From NCBI GenBank assembly GCA_017443595.1, contig JAFSYU010000045.1, positions 1 through 38,354 on the forward strand: a stretch of DNA of 38,354 nt, in the 5' to 3' direction. The notes beneath the pieces are model-generated. The model saw only the letters and a program-made list of their open reading frames with translations. It was not told the DNA's origin and did not search any database. The DNA comes from Clostridia bacterium (GTDB lineage: Bacteria; Bacillota; Clostridia; Oscillospirales; CAG-272). The position numbers and the translations under genes were made by a program. Shown one piece after another: positions 6,282 through 14,145 of this stretch; within the stretch, counting starts at the first letter, position 1, and the number at the start of each line of letters is the position of its first letter.

Positions 6282-8513
6282 ATGTATTCCGCTGTTATAC
6301 TTGCCGGCGGCTTCGGCACGCGGCTGAAACCGCTTACGGATACCGTTCCGAAACCCATGCTCCCGGTCGGAGGAGAACCGAACCTTATAAGGATTTGCGA
6401 GCATTTATGCAAAAACGGTTTTGACTCCGCCGTCGTGACTTTGAAATATCTTCCCGAAAAAATAAAAGACGCTTTATCCGACAGCTGCCGCGGCGTGGAT
6501 CTTTTTTACGTCTGCGAGGACGAGCCGCTCGGGACTGCCGGCGCGGTCAAAGCCGTTTGGAAGATGCTGACGGACGATTTTCTTGTGATCTCCGGCGACG
6601 CGGTCTGCACGCTTGATCTTGCCGCCGCATACGAGGCACATAAAAAAAGCGGCGCGGCGGTAACGGTTATCACGCACACCGTGACGGATCCTTTGCAGTA
6701 CGGCTGTGTCGTCTGCGATAAAAACGGCAGGATAGAGGCGTTCTGCGAAAAACCGTCGTGGCAGCAGGTTGTATCAGACAAAGTAAACACGGGGATTTAT
6801 TTCATATCGAGAAGAGCGCTTGATTATATTCCGGAAAACAAAGAATACGATTTCTCACGCGACGTTTTTCCCGCTATGCTGTCGGCAAACGAGTTCCTGC
6901 TCGGTTACGAGGCGCAGGGATACTGGCGCGATATAGGCAGTTTTGCCGAATATCTTGCCGCCAACCGCGATTTTGCCGATAATTCAAAAAACAAAGCGGA
7001 AACGGAGGGCTCCGTATGCGGAGACAGCTTCAGGCTCGGTAAAAATTCCGCCTTCATAAACTCCGTTGCGTTTGACGGTGTGAGCATAGCGGACAACTGC
7101 TCCGTGACCGAGAGCATACTGTGTAGAAACGTGACGGTAGGCGACGGCTGCGTTTTACAGAACGGCTGCGTTATAGGAGAGGGCGCGATTATAAACGACG
7201 GCGTGAAGCTCGGCTACGGCACCGTGATACAACCCGGAAAAACCGTTATAAAAAGCAAGGAAGGCGGCTTTATGATAAAAAACAAACTGTTTTGCGGCGG
7301 CTGTGTAGCCGTATCCGATAACGACGACGTGTCAACAGAGCTTTGCAGGCTCGCGCAGGCTGTTGCATCGGCGTCCGACGGACCTGTCGGCGTCTGCTGC
7401 GACGTTAAAGGGAAACACGCAAACAAAGCGGAGCTTTTCTGCCACGCTTTATGCGACGCCGGCGCGTCCGTATACGATTTCGGCGCCGTAGTAAAGCACG
7501 CCGCAAAGACCGCCGGAACGTATTACGGCTGTGATATAACCGTATATATAAGGCCGTGCGAAGACGGGCTTTGCGTTGAATTTTTTGACAACACGGGTAT
7601 GTCTTTGCCGTTATCCGAAGAAAAACGGATAACCGACGCTTACAGAGCCGATAAAGAAAAGAAAGACGGCGGAAAGATTATCAGAATAAGCGGACTTTCC
7701 GTGCTGTATTATAACGCCCTGTCCGATTCTTCGGATCTTCACGGGATAAAGGTCAGCGTGAAGGGCGGCGAGGACGGCGCAGGTCTGCCGGAAGCATTTT
7801 CGGCGGCGGGAGCGGACGCGGGAAACAAAGCGTCGCCGTACACGGAAAAGGACGAATATACGGTCAACACGAACGACGGAGCCCTGCTTTTAGGCCAGAA
7901 CGGTTTTTACTGCAGTTTTGACAGCTGTCTTCTTATACTTCTGTCGCTTATCTCACCGGAAGATCAGCCCGTTATCTCGCTTCCTTATTTTTTGCCGCAG
8001 ATATACGAAAAAACGGCAAAATCAAACGGCATAAGAGTGTTAAGATATTTAAGCAAACCGAACCTGAAGCAGAGAAGCGACGTTGAAGCGCGCCGCTTAA
8101 GGACCTCGTGTATGTGGTGCCACGATCCGCTCTTCTGCGCCGCAAGACTGATGAGCGAGCTTAAAAGAAACAAAATGAGGCTGTCGGAGGCGGCGGACAA
8201 ATATGCAAAAGGCGTTGTTTACCGCGGCGAGATAACCGTAAACGAAAAAGAAAAAGCGTTGTGTATGAGGAGATTATACGAGGCGTATATGCCGTATCAG
8301 GTAAGCGCGTCAGACGGCGTGAGCATAGTTGAAGGCGACGCGGAAGGCGTGGCGATGGCGGACGATTCCGATAAGATAAGAATTGTATTATGCGCGGACA
8401 GTGAGGAAGCGGCGGAGGACGCCGTGGGTGAGATAATGATGCGTTTAGGTAACAGCAAGGACTTTAACGAAGCGGGGGCGGCAAGATGCCGTCCGAAAAC
8501 GTGGTTCGGATAA
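6282..8513 (+). CDS. Sugar-1-phosphate nucleotidyltransferase fused to a PMM-like domain; C terminus repeat-derived
   Basis: The 743-residue product joins three modules. Residues 1-235 are a nucleotidyltransferase (LAGGFGTRLKPLTD, then VPKPMLPVGG) of the mannose-1-phosphate guanylyltransferase type. Residues about 245-325 form a left-handed beta-helix with hexapeptide repeats (CSVTESILCRNVTVGDGCVL). From about 345 on there is a phosphomannomutase-like region. The usual TASHNP phosphoserine loop is absent; DITVYIRPCEDGLCVEFFD stands in its place, as in the inactive PMM domains of this fusion family. Predicted role: NDP-sugar supply for cell-surface glycans. ATG at 6282 follows GAGGTG; an ORF start 54 bases upstream overlaps promoter sequence. 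The last 21 residues (GNSKDFNEAGAARC...) and the stop codon come from a truncated repeat copy. Confidence 0.85.
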   Translation: MYSAVILAGGFGTRLKPLTDTVPKPMLPVGGEPNLIRICEHLCKNGFDSAVVTLKYLPEKIKDALSDSCRGVDLFYVCEDEPLGTAGAVKAVWKMLTDDFLVISGDAVCTLDLAAAYEAHKKSGAAVTVITHTVTDPLQYGCVVCDKNGRIEAFCEKPSWQQVVSDKVNTGIYFISRRALDYIPENKEYDFSRDVFPAMLSANEFLLGYEAQGYWRDIGSFAEYLAANRDFADNSKNKAETEGSVCGDSFRLGKNSAFINSVAFDGVSIADNCSVTESILCRNVTVGDGCVLQNGCVIGEGAIINDGVKLGYGTVIQPGKTVIKSKEGGFMIKNKLFCGGCVAVSDNDDVSTELCRLAQAVASASDGPVGVCCDVKGKHANKAELFCHALCDAGASVYDFGAVVKHAAKTAGTYYGCDITVYIRPCEDGLCVEFFDNTGMSLPLSEEKRITDAYRADKEKKDGGKIIRISGLSVLYYNALSDSSDLHGIKVSVKGGEDGAGLPEAFSAAGADAGNKASPYTEKDEYTVNTNDGALLLGQNGFYCSFDSCLLILLSLISPEDQPVISLPYFLPQIYEKTAKSNGIRVLRYLSKPNLKQRSDVEARRLRTSCMWCHDPLFCAARLMSELKRNKMRLSEAADKYAKGVVYRGEITVNEKEKALCMRRLYEAYMPYQVSASDGVSIVEGDAEGVAMADDSDKIRIVLCADSEEAAEDAVGEIMMRLGNSKDFNEAGAARCRPKTWFG

Positions 8514-8526
8514 TTCTTGTTATCCT
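8449..8526 (+). repeat. MITE-like repeat, copy C (truncated right end inside a gene)
   Basis: This 78-base piece matches the right end of the complete copy from GTAACAGCAAGG to the terminal inverted repeat, here GTTATCCT. Five or more base differences make it the most diverged copy. It supplies the last 21 codons and the TAA stop of the nucleotidyltransferase gene. The left part of the element is missing. Confidence 0.85.
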
Positions 8527-8564
8527 AAGAAAGTTACGTTCATAAATATTTTATATAACCCGCC

Positions 8565-8593
8565 TTGAATTAAACAATGTCTTATTGTATAAT
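8565..8593 (+). promoter_or_regulatory. Sigma-A promoter for rnj
   Basis: TTGAAT, a 17-base spacer and a perfect TATAAT. The predicted transcript start near 8600 leaves a 5' leader of about 120 bases before the rnj start codon. The leader contains an imperfect hairpin around 8669-8697 (AAAAACC..CGG/CCG..GGTGTTTTT) that could affect expression. The same two hexamers with the same spacing occur at the toxin-antitoxin promoter (12237-12265). Confidence 0.75.
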
Positions 8594-8719
8594 AATGCAA
8601 ATAATATGAATAAACGCGGTACGGTCGGCGCAGACCATCCGCTACATATATCAAATAAAAGAATAAAAAACCACGGCAAAAACCGAGGTGTTTTTCGCCG
8701 CGTAATGAAAGGAACAGTT

Positions 8720-10408
8720 ATGCCGAGAAAGAAAAAAACGGAAGTCACGGGTAAGCTTAAAGTAGCCATGCTCGGCGGCTTGTATGAAATTGGAAAAAAT
8801 ATAGCGGTTATTGAATATGAGGACGAGATACTTGTCGTAGACTGCGGCCTCGGATTCCCGGACGACGATATGCTGGGCATAGATTTAGTCATACCGGATA
8901 TAACTTATCTTGTTGAGAATCAAAAGAAGATAAAGGGAATAATTTTAACGCACGGACACGAGGACCATATAGGCGCTCTGCCGTACGTACTGCAGCAGAT
9001 TTCGCCGCCCGTCTACGGCACGCCGCTTACGATAGGCATACTTGAGGGAAAACTTGAAGAGCACACGTATGAAACGGAGCCGGATCTGCACGTTGTCCGC
9101 GCGGGGCAGAAGATAAAGCTCGGCTGTTTTGAGGTGGAGTTTATAAATGTCAACCACTCCATACCGGACGCGGTATGCTTTGCCATAAAAACGCCGCTCG
9201 GAATGATAATCCATTCAGGCGACTTCAAAATAGATCTGACGCCGGTAGACAGCCCGATGATAGACTTGCCGCGTATTGGCGAGCTGGGCAACGAGGGCGT
9301 ACTGCTTTTGATGTGCGAATCCACAAACGCGGAACGCCCCGGCTACACTCCGTCCGAGCGTACGGTCGGCGCGTCGCTTGATTCCATATTCTTCAGAAAC
9401 GCCGACAAACGCATATCCATAGCGACGTTTTCGTCAAACGTCCACAGAGTTCAGCAGATAATCAACACAAGTGAAAAATACGGCAGAAAAGTCATAATAA
9501 ACGGCAGGAGCATGCAGAATATCGTCTCCGTTGCAATGGAGCTCGGATATATGCACGCCGCGGAAGGCACGCTTATTGATATAACCGACATTAAAAAATA
9601 CAATCCGGAACAGCTGACGATCGTCTGCACCGGAAGCCAGGGCGAGCCCATGTCGTCTTTATACAGAATGGCGTTTTCCGATCACAGCAGGATAGAGCTT
9701 TCGCCTAACGACGTCGTCGTCATAAGCGCAAACGCCATCCCCGGCAACGAAAAACTCGTAAACAATATAATAAACGAGCTGTTCCGCAAGGGCGTGAACG
9801 TTATCTACGACGCGGTAGTATCCGACGTCCACGTTTCCGGTCACGCCTGTCAGGAAGAACTCAAAACGATGCACGCGCTGACAAAACCAAAGTATTTCAT
9901 GCCCATACACGGCGAATACAAGCATCTTGCCACCCACAGGAACCTCGCGCTGTTTCTCGGTGAGAAGCCGGAGAATATATTCCTGTCCGAAGTGGGACGC
10001 GTGCTTGAGATAGACAGCGAGGGTGCGCGCTTCAACGGCACGGTGCCGTCCGGCAAAGTGCTTGTGGACGGCTACGGCGTAGGCGACGTGGGAAGCATAG
10101 TCCTGCGTGACAGACGTCATCTGTCACAGGACGGTATAATCGTCGTAACGGCGGCGGTCGACGCGGAAACGGGTCTGCTTTTATCAGGTCCCGAGCTGTT
10201 TTCACGCGGATTCGTCTACGTGCGTGAAGCGGAGGAAATGATGGATGAGCTGCGCGACATGGCGGCGGGCGTCATAGAAGAATATTACGAGCATAACGAT
10301 ACGGATTTCAACCTTATGAAAAACCGCATAAAAGACGATACGGCAAAATATATAGCTCAAAAAACAAAGCGCAAACCCATGATACTGCCGATAATACTGG
10401 AAATATGA
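8720..10408 (+). CDS. rnj: Ribonuclease J
   Basis: The 562-residue metallo-beta-lactamase/beta-CASP ribonuclease acts in mRNA decay and rRNA maturation, as a 5' exonuclease and endonuclease in Firmicutes. The catalytic metal motif LTHGHEDHIGA is at about residues 76-86. Further family marks are INVNHSIPDAVCFAI, IHSGDFKID, the beta-CASP motif VCTGSQGEPMSSL, and SGHACQEEL plus MPIHGEYKHL near the C-terminal part. ATG at 8720 has AAAGGA at the right spacing and gives the usual length; the frame is open 45 codons further back into promoter sequence. Its stop overlaps the next gene's ATG (ATGA), so the two are co-translated. Confidence 0.95.
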   Translation: MPRKKKTEVTGKLKVAMLGGLYEIGKNIAVIEYEDEILVVDCGLGFPDDDMLGIDLVIPDITYLVENQKKIKGIILTHGHEDHIGALPYVLQQISPPVYGTPLTIGILEGKLEEHTYETEPDLHVVRAGQKIKLGCFEVEFINVNHSIPDAVCFAIKTPLGMIIHSGDFKIDLTPVDSPMIDLPRIGELGNEGVLLLMCESTNAERPGYTPSERTVGASLDSIFFRNADKRISIATFSSNVHRVQQIINTSEKYGRKVIINGRSMQNIVSVAMELGYMHAAEGTLIDITDIKKYNPEQLTIVCTGSQGEPMSSLYRMAFSDHSRIELSPNDVVVISANAIPGNEKLVNNIINELFRKGVNVIYDAVVSDVHVSGHACQEELKTMHALTKPKYFMPIHGEYKHLATHRNLALFLGEKPENIFLSEVGRVLEIDSEGARFNGTVPSGKVLVDGYGVGDVGSIVLRDRRHLSQDGIIVVTAAVDAETGLLLSGPELFSRGFVYVREAEEMMDELRDMAAGVIEEYYEHNDTDFNLMKNRIKDDTAKYIAQKTKRKPMILPIILEI

Positions 10409-11778
10409 AAAAAGCCGCTATAGCTCTGCTCCTTACGGCACTGCTTTTTATAACTTCCTGCGACCCGGACCCGACGGTTACGACCTCTGTCACGGAAACG
10501 GAAACGGATGAAACAACGACCGGATCCGCAACCGAAACGGAAACGGAAACCGAGACCGAAACGGAAACGGAGGCAGAAAAAGTAACTGTACCGGAAACGG
10601 AAACCGAGACCGAAACGGAAGAGCAAACAACGGAATATATACCGGAGCCTGAAAAAACGGAAGCCCCGTCGGTCAAAGGATGGACGCTTACAGAGCCGGG
10701 CAAGGCGATGGTATACGGAGAATGCGAAGATAATTCGACCCTTGTTATAAGCTCTGAGCTTGAAGAATATACGGCGCACTCCGACGGCAGATATTTCGCT
10801 TTCTGTGTGTCGCTTTACGAGAAAGGCGGGACGGATATAAATATCCGTGCGTGCGCTGACGGAAAAACCGAAAGCGACACGGTATCCGTATCCGTAAAAA
10901 ACGACAAAAACGCGGACGATAAAGGCGTTACAGTCACGCTCGGCTCACGCGTTATTGAAAAAAAGGTATTATACGATCAGTACGGCACAAACGGCTTTTC
11001 AAAAAGCGATATAAACACGATAAAAGACGCCGTCAGATACCGTATGAATAAGGCGGAAAAGACCGCCGGCAAACAGGTAAAGCTCGTTTATATAATCGTT
11101 CCGGATCCGCTTACGGTATATCCGGAGGAGCTGACGGATCAGATGAGGGAAAGGATCGTTTCTTTGAACCTGCGTATGAAACAGGCAACAGAAGCGCTTG
11201 AAAGCGTTGAAGGCGTTGTCGTTTTAGACCTGACGGAAACTCTTAAAGATAACAAGCAGAACGGCAAACTTTATTATAAGCTCGACAGCCACTGGACCGA
11301 GCTCGGCGCGTTTTACGGATATCAGGCGGTAATGAAAAAGCTCGGTCTGCCGTATCACGAGCTTACCGATTACAAAGTTGATCATATAGACATAGACGAC
11401 ACGGATATGAACGTGTATTCAGGCGTCGGCACGGGTGAAATGTTTGAATCCGCGCCGTTTCTGTCCGCGCTTTTTGAAGAAAAAACGCCGTACGGAAAAA
11501 ACAAAGAGAACACGGCGCGTATCTGGAGCTTCGTTTACGAATATTTCTCCGGTCAGACGTCAAAAACCGTGACGGGCGAAGGACCGGCGGCGATGTTTTT
11601 GTTTGATTCATACGGGTTGAATATAATACCGTATCTTTCCGAGAGCTTCGGCACTTTTCTGACACAGCCTATATGGAGATACAGCGTTGACTATTCACTT
11701 GTTTCCGAGATAAGACCCGATTATATAATCGAGTTGCTCGCGGAGCGAAATCTGGACGAGCTTTTGTCCGCTGCGTGA
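10405..11778 (+). CDS. Lipoprotein with AlgX/AlgJ-like SGNH (DHHW) domain
   Basis: The 457-residue product has a lipoprotein signal peptide with lipobox FITSC (Cys19). A Thr/Glu-repeat linker (about residues 29-75) follows, encoded by a GAAACG/GAAACC hexanucleotide tract near 10540-10620. The C-terminal domain resembles AlgX/AlgJ polysaccharide O-acetylation proteins: KLDSHWTELGAFYGY contains the Asp-x-His-Trp motif (D294, H296), and FDSYGLNIIPYLSESFG carries the Ser-containing segment. It probably sits on the outer face of the membrane and acts on a surface glycan. No MBOAT acyltransferase partner is nearby. The start overlaps the rnj stop. Family membership is fairly sure; substrate unknown. 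Confidence 0.8.
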   Translation: MKKAAIALLLTALLFITSCDPDPTVTTSVTETETDETTTGSATETETETETETETEAEKVTVPETETETETEEQTTEYIPEPEKTEAPSVKGWTLTEPGKAMVYGECEDNSTLVISSELEEYTAHSDGRYFAFCVSLYEKGGTDINIRACADGKTESDTVSVSVKNDKNADDKGVTVTLGSRVIEKKVLYDQYGTNGFSKSDINTIKDAVRYRMNKAEKTAGKQVKLVYIIVPDPLTVYPEELTDQMRERIVSLNLRMKQATEALESVEGVVVLDLTETLKDNKQNGKLYYKLDSHWTELGAFYGYQAVMKKLGLPYHELTDYKVDHIDIDDTDMNVYSGVGTGEMFESAPFLSALFEEKTPYGKNKENTARIWSFVYEYFSGQTSKTVTGEGPAAMFLFDSYGLNIIPYLSESFGTFLTQPIWRYSVDYSLVSEIRPDYIIELLAERNLDELLSAA

Positions 11779-11788
11779 CGGAGGGTAT

Positions 11789-12214
11789 ATGGAAAATAAC
11801 GAACTGAACTGTTATTTAAACGGTCTGTTTGATACGGCATCGTCCGTATCCGTCTGGATGGGACCATCGTACGTAAAAGCGTATTTATTTGATAACAACA
11901 GCTTTGAAAAAGAACTGAAAGAAAGCTTTAAGCTGAACGCCGGTGTGTTTATATATTCCGGGCTTTCTTTCGGTGATTTGATATATCAGCTTTTCGGATA
12001 TGAGAACGAAACGGATAAGAGAGTATCCCAAAGTCTTATTTATCACATAAAAAAAGAACTCGGCGAACCGGAGTTCACTGACGTTATAGATGATGAATAT
12101 ATGGAAATACTGGAAAAAAGAAACAGTCCATTTCCGTTTACATACGTTGAAGAAGCGGCGGTTGTAAGGTTTGAAAAATATACGCTGCTTCTTGTGACGG
12201 GAAACAACGAATAA
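11789..12214 (+). CDS. Hypothetical protein (141 aa)
   Basis: I do not recognise this family. The protein is soluble, mixed alpha/beta and acidic, without signal peptide or membrane segment. Readable patches are VSVWMGPSYVKAYLFDNNSF and FPFTYVEEAAVVRFEKYTLL. The ATG follows GGAGGGT at good spacing and lies 10 bases after the AlgX-like gene, so it is probably the third gene of the rnj operon. Base composition becomes more AT-rich from here into the toxin-antitoxin pair. Confidence 0.6.
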   Translation: MENNELNCYLNGLFDTASSVSVWMGPSYVKAYLFDNNSFEKELKESFKLNAGVFIYSGLSFGDLIYQLFGYENETDKRVSQSLIYHIKKELGEPEFTDVIDDEYMEILEKRNSPFPFTYVEEAAVVRFEKYTLLLVTGNNE

Positions 12215-12229
12215 AATGTAAATTTTTAA

Positions 12230-12277
12230 TTTGCTGTTGAATTTTACGAAGAATTGTGCTATAATAATTACAGCAAA
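12230..12277. promoter_or_regulatory. Candidate autoregulatory operator of the toxin-antitoxin pair
   Basis: TTTGCTGT (12230-12237) and ACAGCAAA (12270-12277) form a perfect 8-bp inverted repeat bracketing the promoter from the first -35 base to just past the -10 box. Phd/YefM antitoxins typically repress their own promoter at such sites; binding here is inferred. Confidence 0.45.
12237..12265 (+). promoter_or_regulatory. Sigma-A promoter of the toxin-antitoxin pair
   Basis: TTGAAT, a 17-base spacer and a perfect TATAAT, about 30 bases before the antitoxin start codon. Confidence 0.75.
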
Positions 12278-12295
12278 ATAAAAGGAGTTGTTTAT

Positions 12296-12550
12296 ATGCC
12301 AAACATAAAACCTGTTTCAGATCTTAGAAATTATAATGACGTGCTGCGTGATATTGCAGTCGGTGAGCCCGTGTTTTTAACAAAAAACGGAAGAGGCAGA
12401 TATGCTATCGTTGACATAGAAGAATATGAAAAAACGCAGGCAATAATCAAACTTATGACAGAATTGTCAAAGGGAGAACGCAGCGGAAATGAAAAAGGCT
12501 GGATCGATGCGGCGGAAGTTGAGAAAAATTTAGGTGTTACGGATGACTGA
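12296..12550 (+). CDS. Type II antitoxin, Phd/YefM family
   Basis: The 84-residue product has the Phd/YefM N-terminal fold: IKPVSDLRNYNDVLRDIAVG followed by GEPVFLTKNGRGRYAIVDIEEYEK. In this family the N-terminal half binds operator DNA and the C-terminal tail neutralises the partner toxin. The ATG at 12296 follows AAAGGAG; the open frame runs 14 codons further upstream through the promoter and is not used. It overlaps the toxin gene by eight bases, the usual antitoxin-first order. Confidence 0.9.
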   Translation: MPNIKPVSDLRNYNDVLRDIAVGEPVFLTKNGRGRYAIVDIEEYEKTQAIIKLMTELSKGERSGNEKGWIDAAEVEKNLGVTDD

Positions 12551-12881
12551 GATAAAATACTCGCCCGAAGCTCAATCCGATCTTCAGCAAACAAAGCGGT
12601 ATATAACGGAAGAATTATGCAGTGAATCAGCCGCTGTAAATACTGTTAAAAAAATAACAAAGAAAATACGTCTGTTGGCTGATTTTCCGGAAATCGGTGC
12701 GCCGCTGTCACCGATTGTGGGTTTTGATACGGATTACCGCTTTCTCGTATGCGAAAACTATCTGGCTTTTTACCGATATGAACAAAACACGGTTTATATT
12801 GATCGTGTGATTTACGGAAGAAGAGATTATATGAAGATCCTTTTCGGAATATCATCGGAATCAGATGATGATATAGGGTGA
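12543..12881 (+). CDS. Type II toxin, RelE/ParE superfamily
   Basis: The 112-residue protein matches the RelE/ParE fold: IKYSPEAQSDLQQTKRYITE at the N terminus, the central LADFPEIGAPLSPI, and the C-terminal YRFLVCENYLAFYRYE and VYIDRVIYGRRDYM strands. The last segment is typical of ParE/YoeB-like toxins. Whether it cleaves mRNA or inhibits gyrase cannot be told from sequence. ATG at 12543 overlaps the antitoxin stop; a start three codons earlier is not supported. Its 3' end overlaps the convergent tmcAL gene by 21 bases. Confidence 0.88.
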   Translation: MTEIKYSPEAQSDLQQTKRYITEELCSESAAVNTVKKITKKIRLLADFPEIGAPLSPIVGFDTDYRFLVCENYLAFYRYEQNTVYIDRVIYGRRDYMKILFGISSESDDDIG

Positions 12882-13979
12882 GGATTTAAGAAAGTACGTT
12901 CCGTTTTTGATATTTTTCGTGCATAAACAGTACAGCTTGTCGGCTTCACATTCAAGCGCGTACTGCTTTTTTGCTTTATCGGACAGCTTTGCTTTGTCCG
13001 CCGGCTTCGTTATTATCTCTATCTTTTTCGTTTTTCTTTTGCCGGATAAATAAGACAGACCCGTTTTGTCCGCCGCCAGAAGCTGCGTGAAGCAGGGCTT
13101 TTCTTTAAGCGCCGCGACGTTTACGCCGAAAAACGAATAAAGTATCACGCGGCGTATGCGCGCGTTCGTGAACTGCGCGGAGGATGAAGCCTCTGTCAGC
13201 GTATCAAAGCCGGTCGCTTCTTCCGCTGCTTTTGATATGCGCGATATAAGTCCGTGCTCTCCGTCGGCGGCGCGTTTATACGGCTGCGTCCGCAGATGCG
13301 CCAGAATGACGCGTTCCGCGTATTTTATATCCGCCGGAAAATCGGTTTGCGATAACACATTTTTTGCATATTCCGGCAGTTTTAACAGCGGTTCGTCCGC
13401 GTTTTTTATTTCGGTAGATGATAAAAAGCCGTCTTCACGCTTTATAGGCGTTATAACAAGCGACGGGCAGAGGATTTTTGCCGCTTTTATGTATTCAACC
13501 CCTAAAATATCGTTTTTTGATTTTAAAATTTCGCCGTCGGAGCAGAGGAGCGACCGCGCTTCCGCGTAAGGCAAATTTGTGCTTTTTATATATTCGGAAA
13601 GTTTTTCTTTAAATTCCGGCACTGATATTTCGTTTGCCGTTTTTGTAAGTCTTTTTATATCCGCGCATTCGGAGCCGAATACGAGCCTGTCGCCGGTTTT
13701 GTACAGACCGGCGATGACGGACAGCGCGCCGGACGCAAAATGCTCGGCGGAGGACATACACCACGGAAACGGAAAAGACAAAACCAGATCCGCTCCGCCG
13801 TTGACAGCGCACTCGGCGCGAGCGAACTTATCCGCGCACGCGGCGCGCCCGCGCTGGACGAAATTTCCGCTCATAACGCAGACGAGAGGCTCGTCCGGAT
13901 AAAGCTCCTTCGCCTTTTTTATTATATATTCATGCCCGAAATGGAACGGGTCGAATTCGCAGATGAGAAATACGGCCAC
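12861..13979 (-). CDS. tmcAL: tRNA(Met) cytidine acetate ligase
   Basis: The 372-residue enzyme belongs to the TmcAL (formerly YlbM) family. It uses acetate and ATP to make acetyl-AMP and acetylate the wobble cytidine (ac4C34) of elongator tRNA-Met. The nucleotidyltransferase signature is present as CEFDPFHFGHEYII at about residues 7-20 (usual form EYNPFHNGH), with SGNFVQRG near 37 and DLVLSFPFPWCMSSAEHFA near 64. It starts with GTG at 13979 behind GGAGG. It diverges from ackA, whose enzyme produces acetate, across a short intergenic region, and overlaps the toxin gene tail to tail. Confidence 0.92.
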   Translation of the reverse strand: MAVFLICEFDPFHFGHEYIIKKAKELYPDEPLVCVMSGNFVQRGRAACADKFARAECAVNGGADLVLSFPFPWCMSSAEHFASGALSVIAGLYKTGDRLVFGSECADIKRLTKTANEISVPEFKEKLSEYIKSTNLPYAEARSLLCSDGEILKSKNDILGVEYIKAAKILCPSLVITPIKREDGFLSSTEIKNADEPLLKLPEYAKNVLSQTDFPADIKYAERVILAHLRTQPYKRAADGEHGLISRISKAAEEATGFDTLTEASSSAQFTNARIRRVILYSFFGVNVAALKEKPCFTQLLAADKTGLSYLSGKRKTKKIEIITKPADKAKLSDKAKKQYALECEADKLYCLCTKNIKNGTYFLKSSPYIII

Positions 13980-14043
13980 GGTAAAAACCTCCGTTTTTAT
14001 TGAATATGACGTGTGTTATAGATAAATATTAATAATATGGCAC

Positions 14044-14072
14044 TTGAAAAGATACGATTTTTAATGTATATT
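14044..14072 (+). promoter_or_regulatory. Sigma-A promoter of ackA
   Basis: TTGAAA, a 17-base spacer and TATATT. The predicted start near 14079 lies within the opposing tmcAL promoter. Confidence 0.65.
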
Positions 14073-14073
14073 C

Positions 14074-14102
14074 ATTATATATGATTTTTTAAAAAAATGC
14101 AA
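14074..14102 (-). promoter_or_regulatory. Sigma-A promoter of tmcAL, facing the ackA promoter
   Basis: On the minus strand, TTGCAT, a 17-base spacer and a perfect TATAAT. The two -10 boxes are separated by one base pair, so RNA polymerase bound at one would block the other. Confidence 0.55.
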
Positions 14103-14145
14103 GTAAAAAAAGGAATTATTTAAAAAAAGACAGGAGAAACATCAG

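Noticed and set aside
8669..8697. Attenuator hairpin in the rnj leader
   Set aside because: The stem is imperfect and the U-tract is short; kept only as a remark under the rnj promoter.
8585..8719. Longer N terminus for RNase J from an upstream in-frame start
   Set aside because: It would start inside the -10 region of the promoter and adds residues foreign to the family; ATG at 8720 has a proper ribosome binding site.
10540..10620. CRISPR-like array
   Set aside because: The units are 6-base near-tandem repeats in frame within a coding sequence, with no spacers and no cas genes.
10314..10779. Minus-strand ORFs with Ser-Val or Arg-Phe repeats
   Set aside because: They are shadows of the GAAACG-type tract coding the Thr-Glu linker of the AlgX-like lipoprotein.
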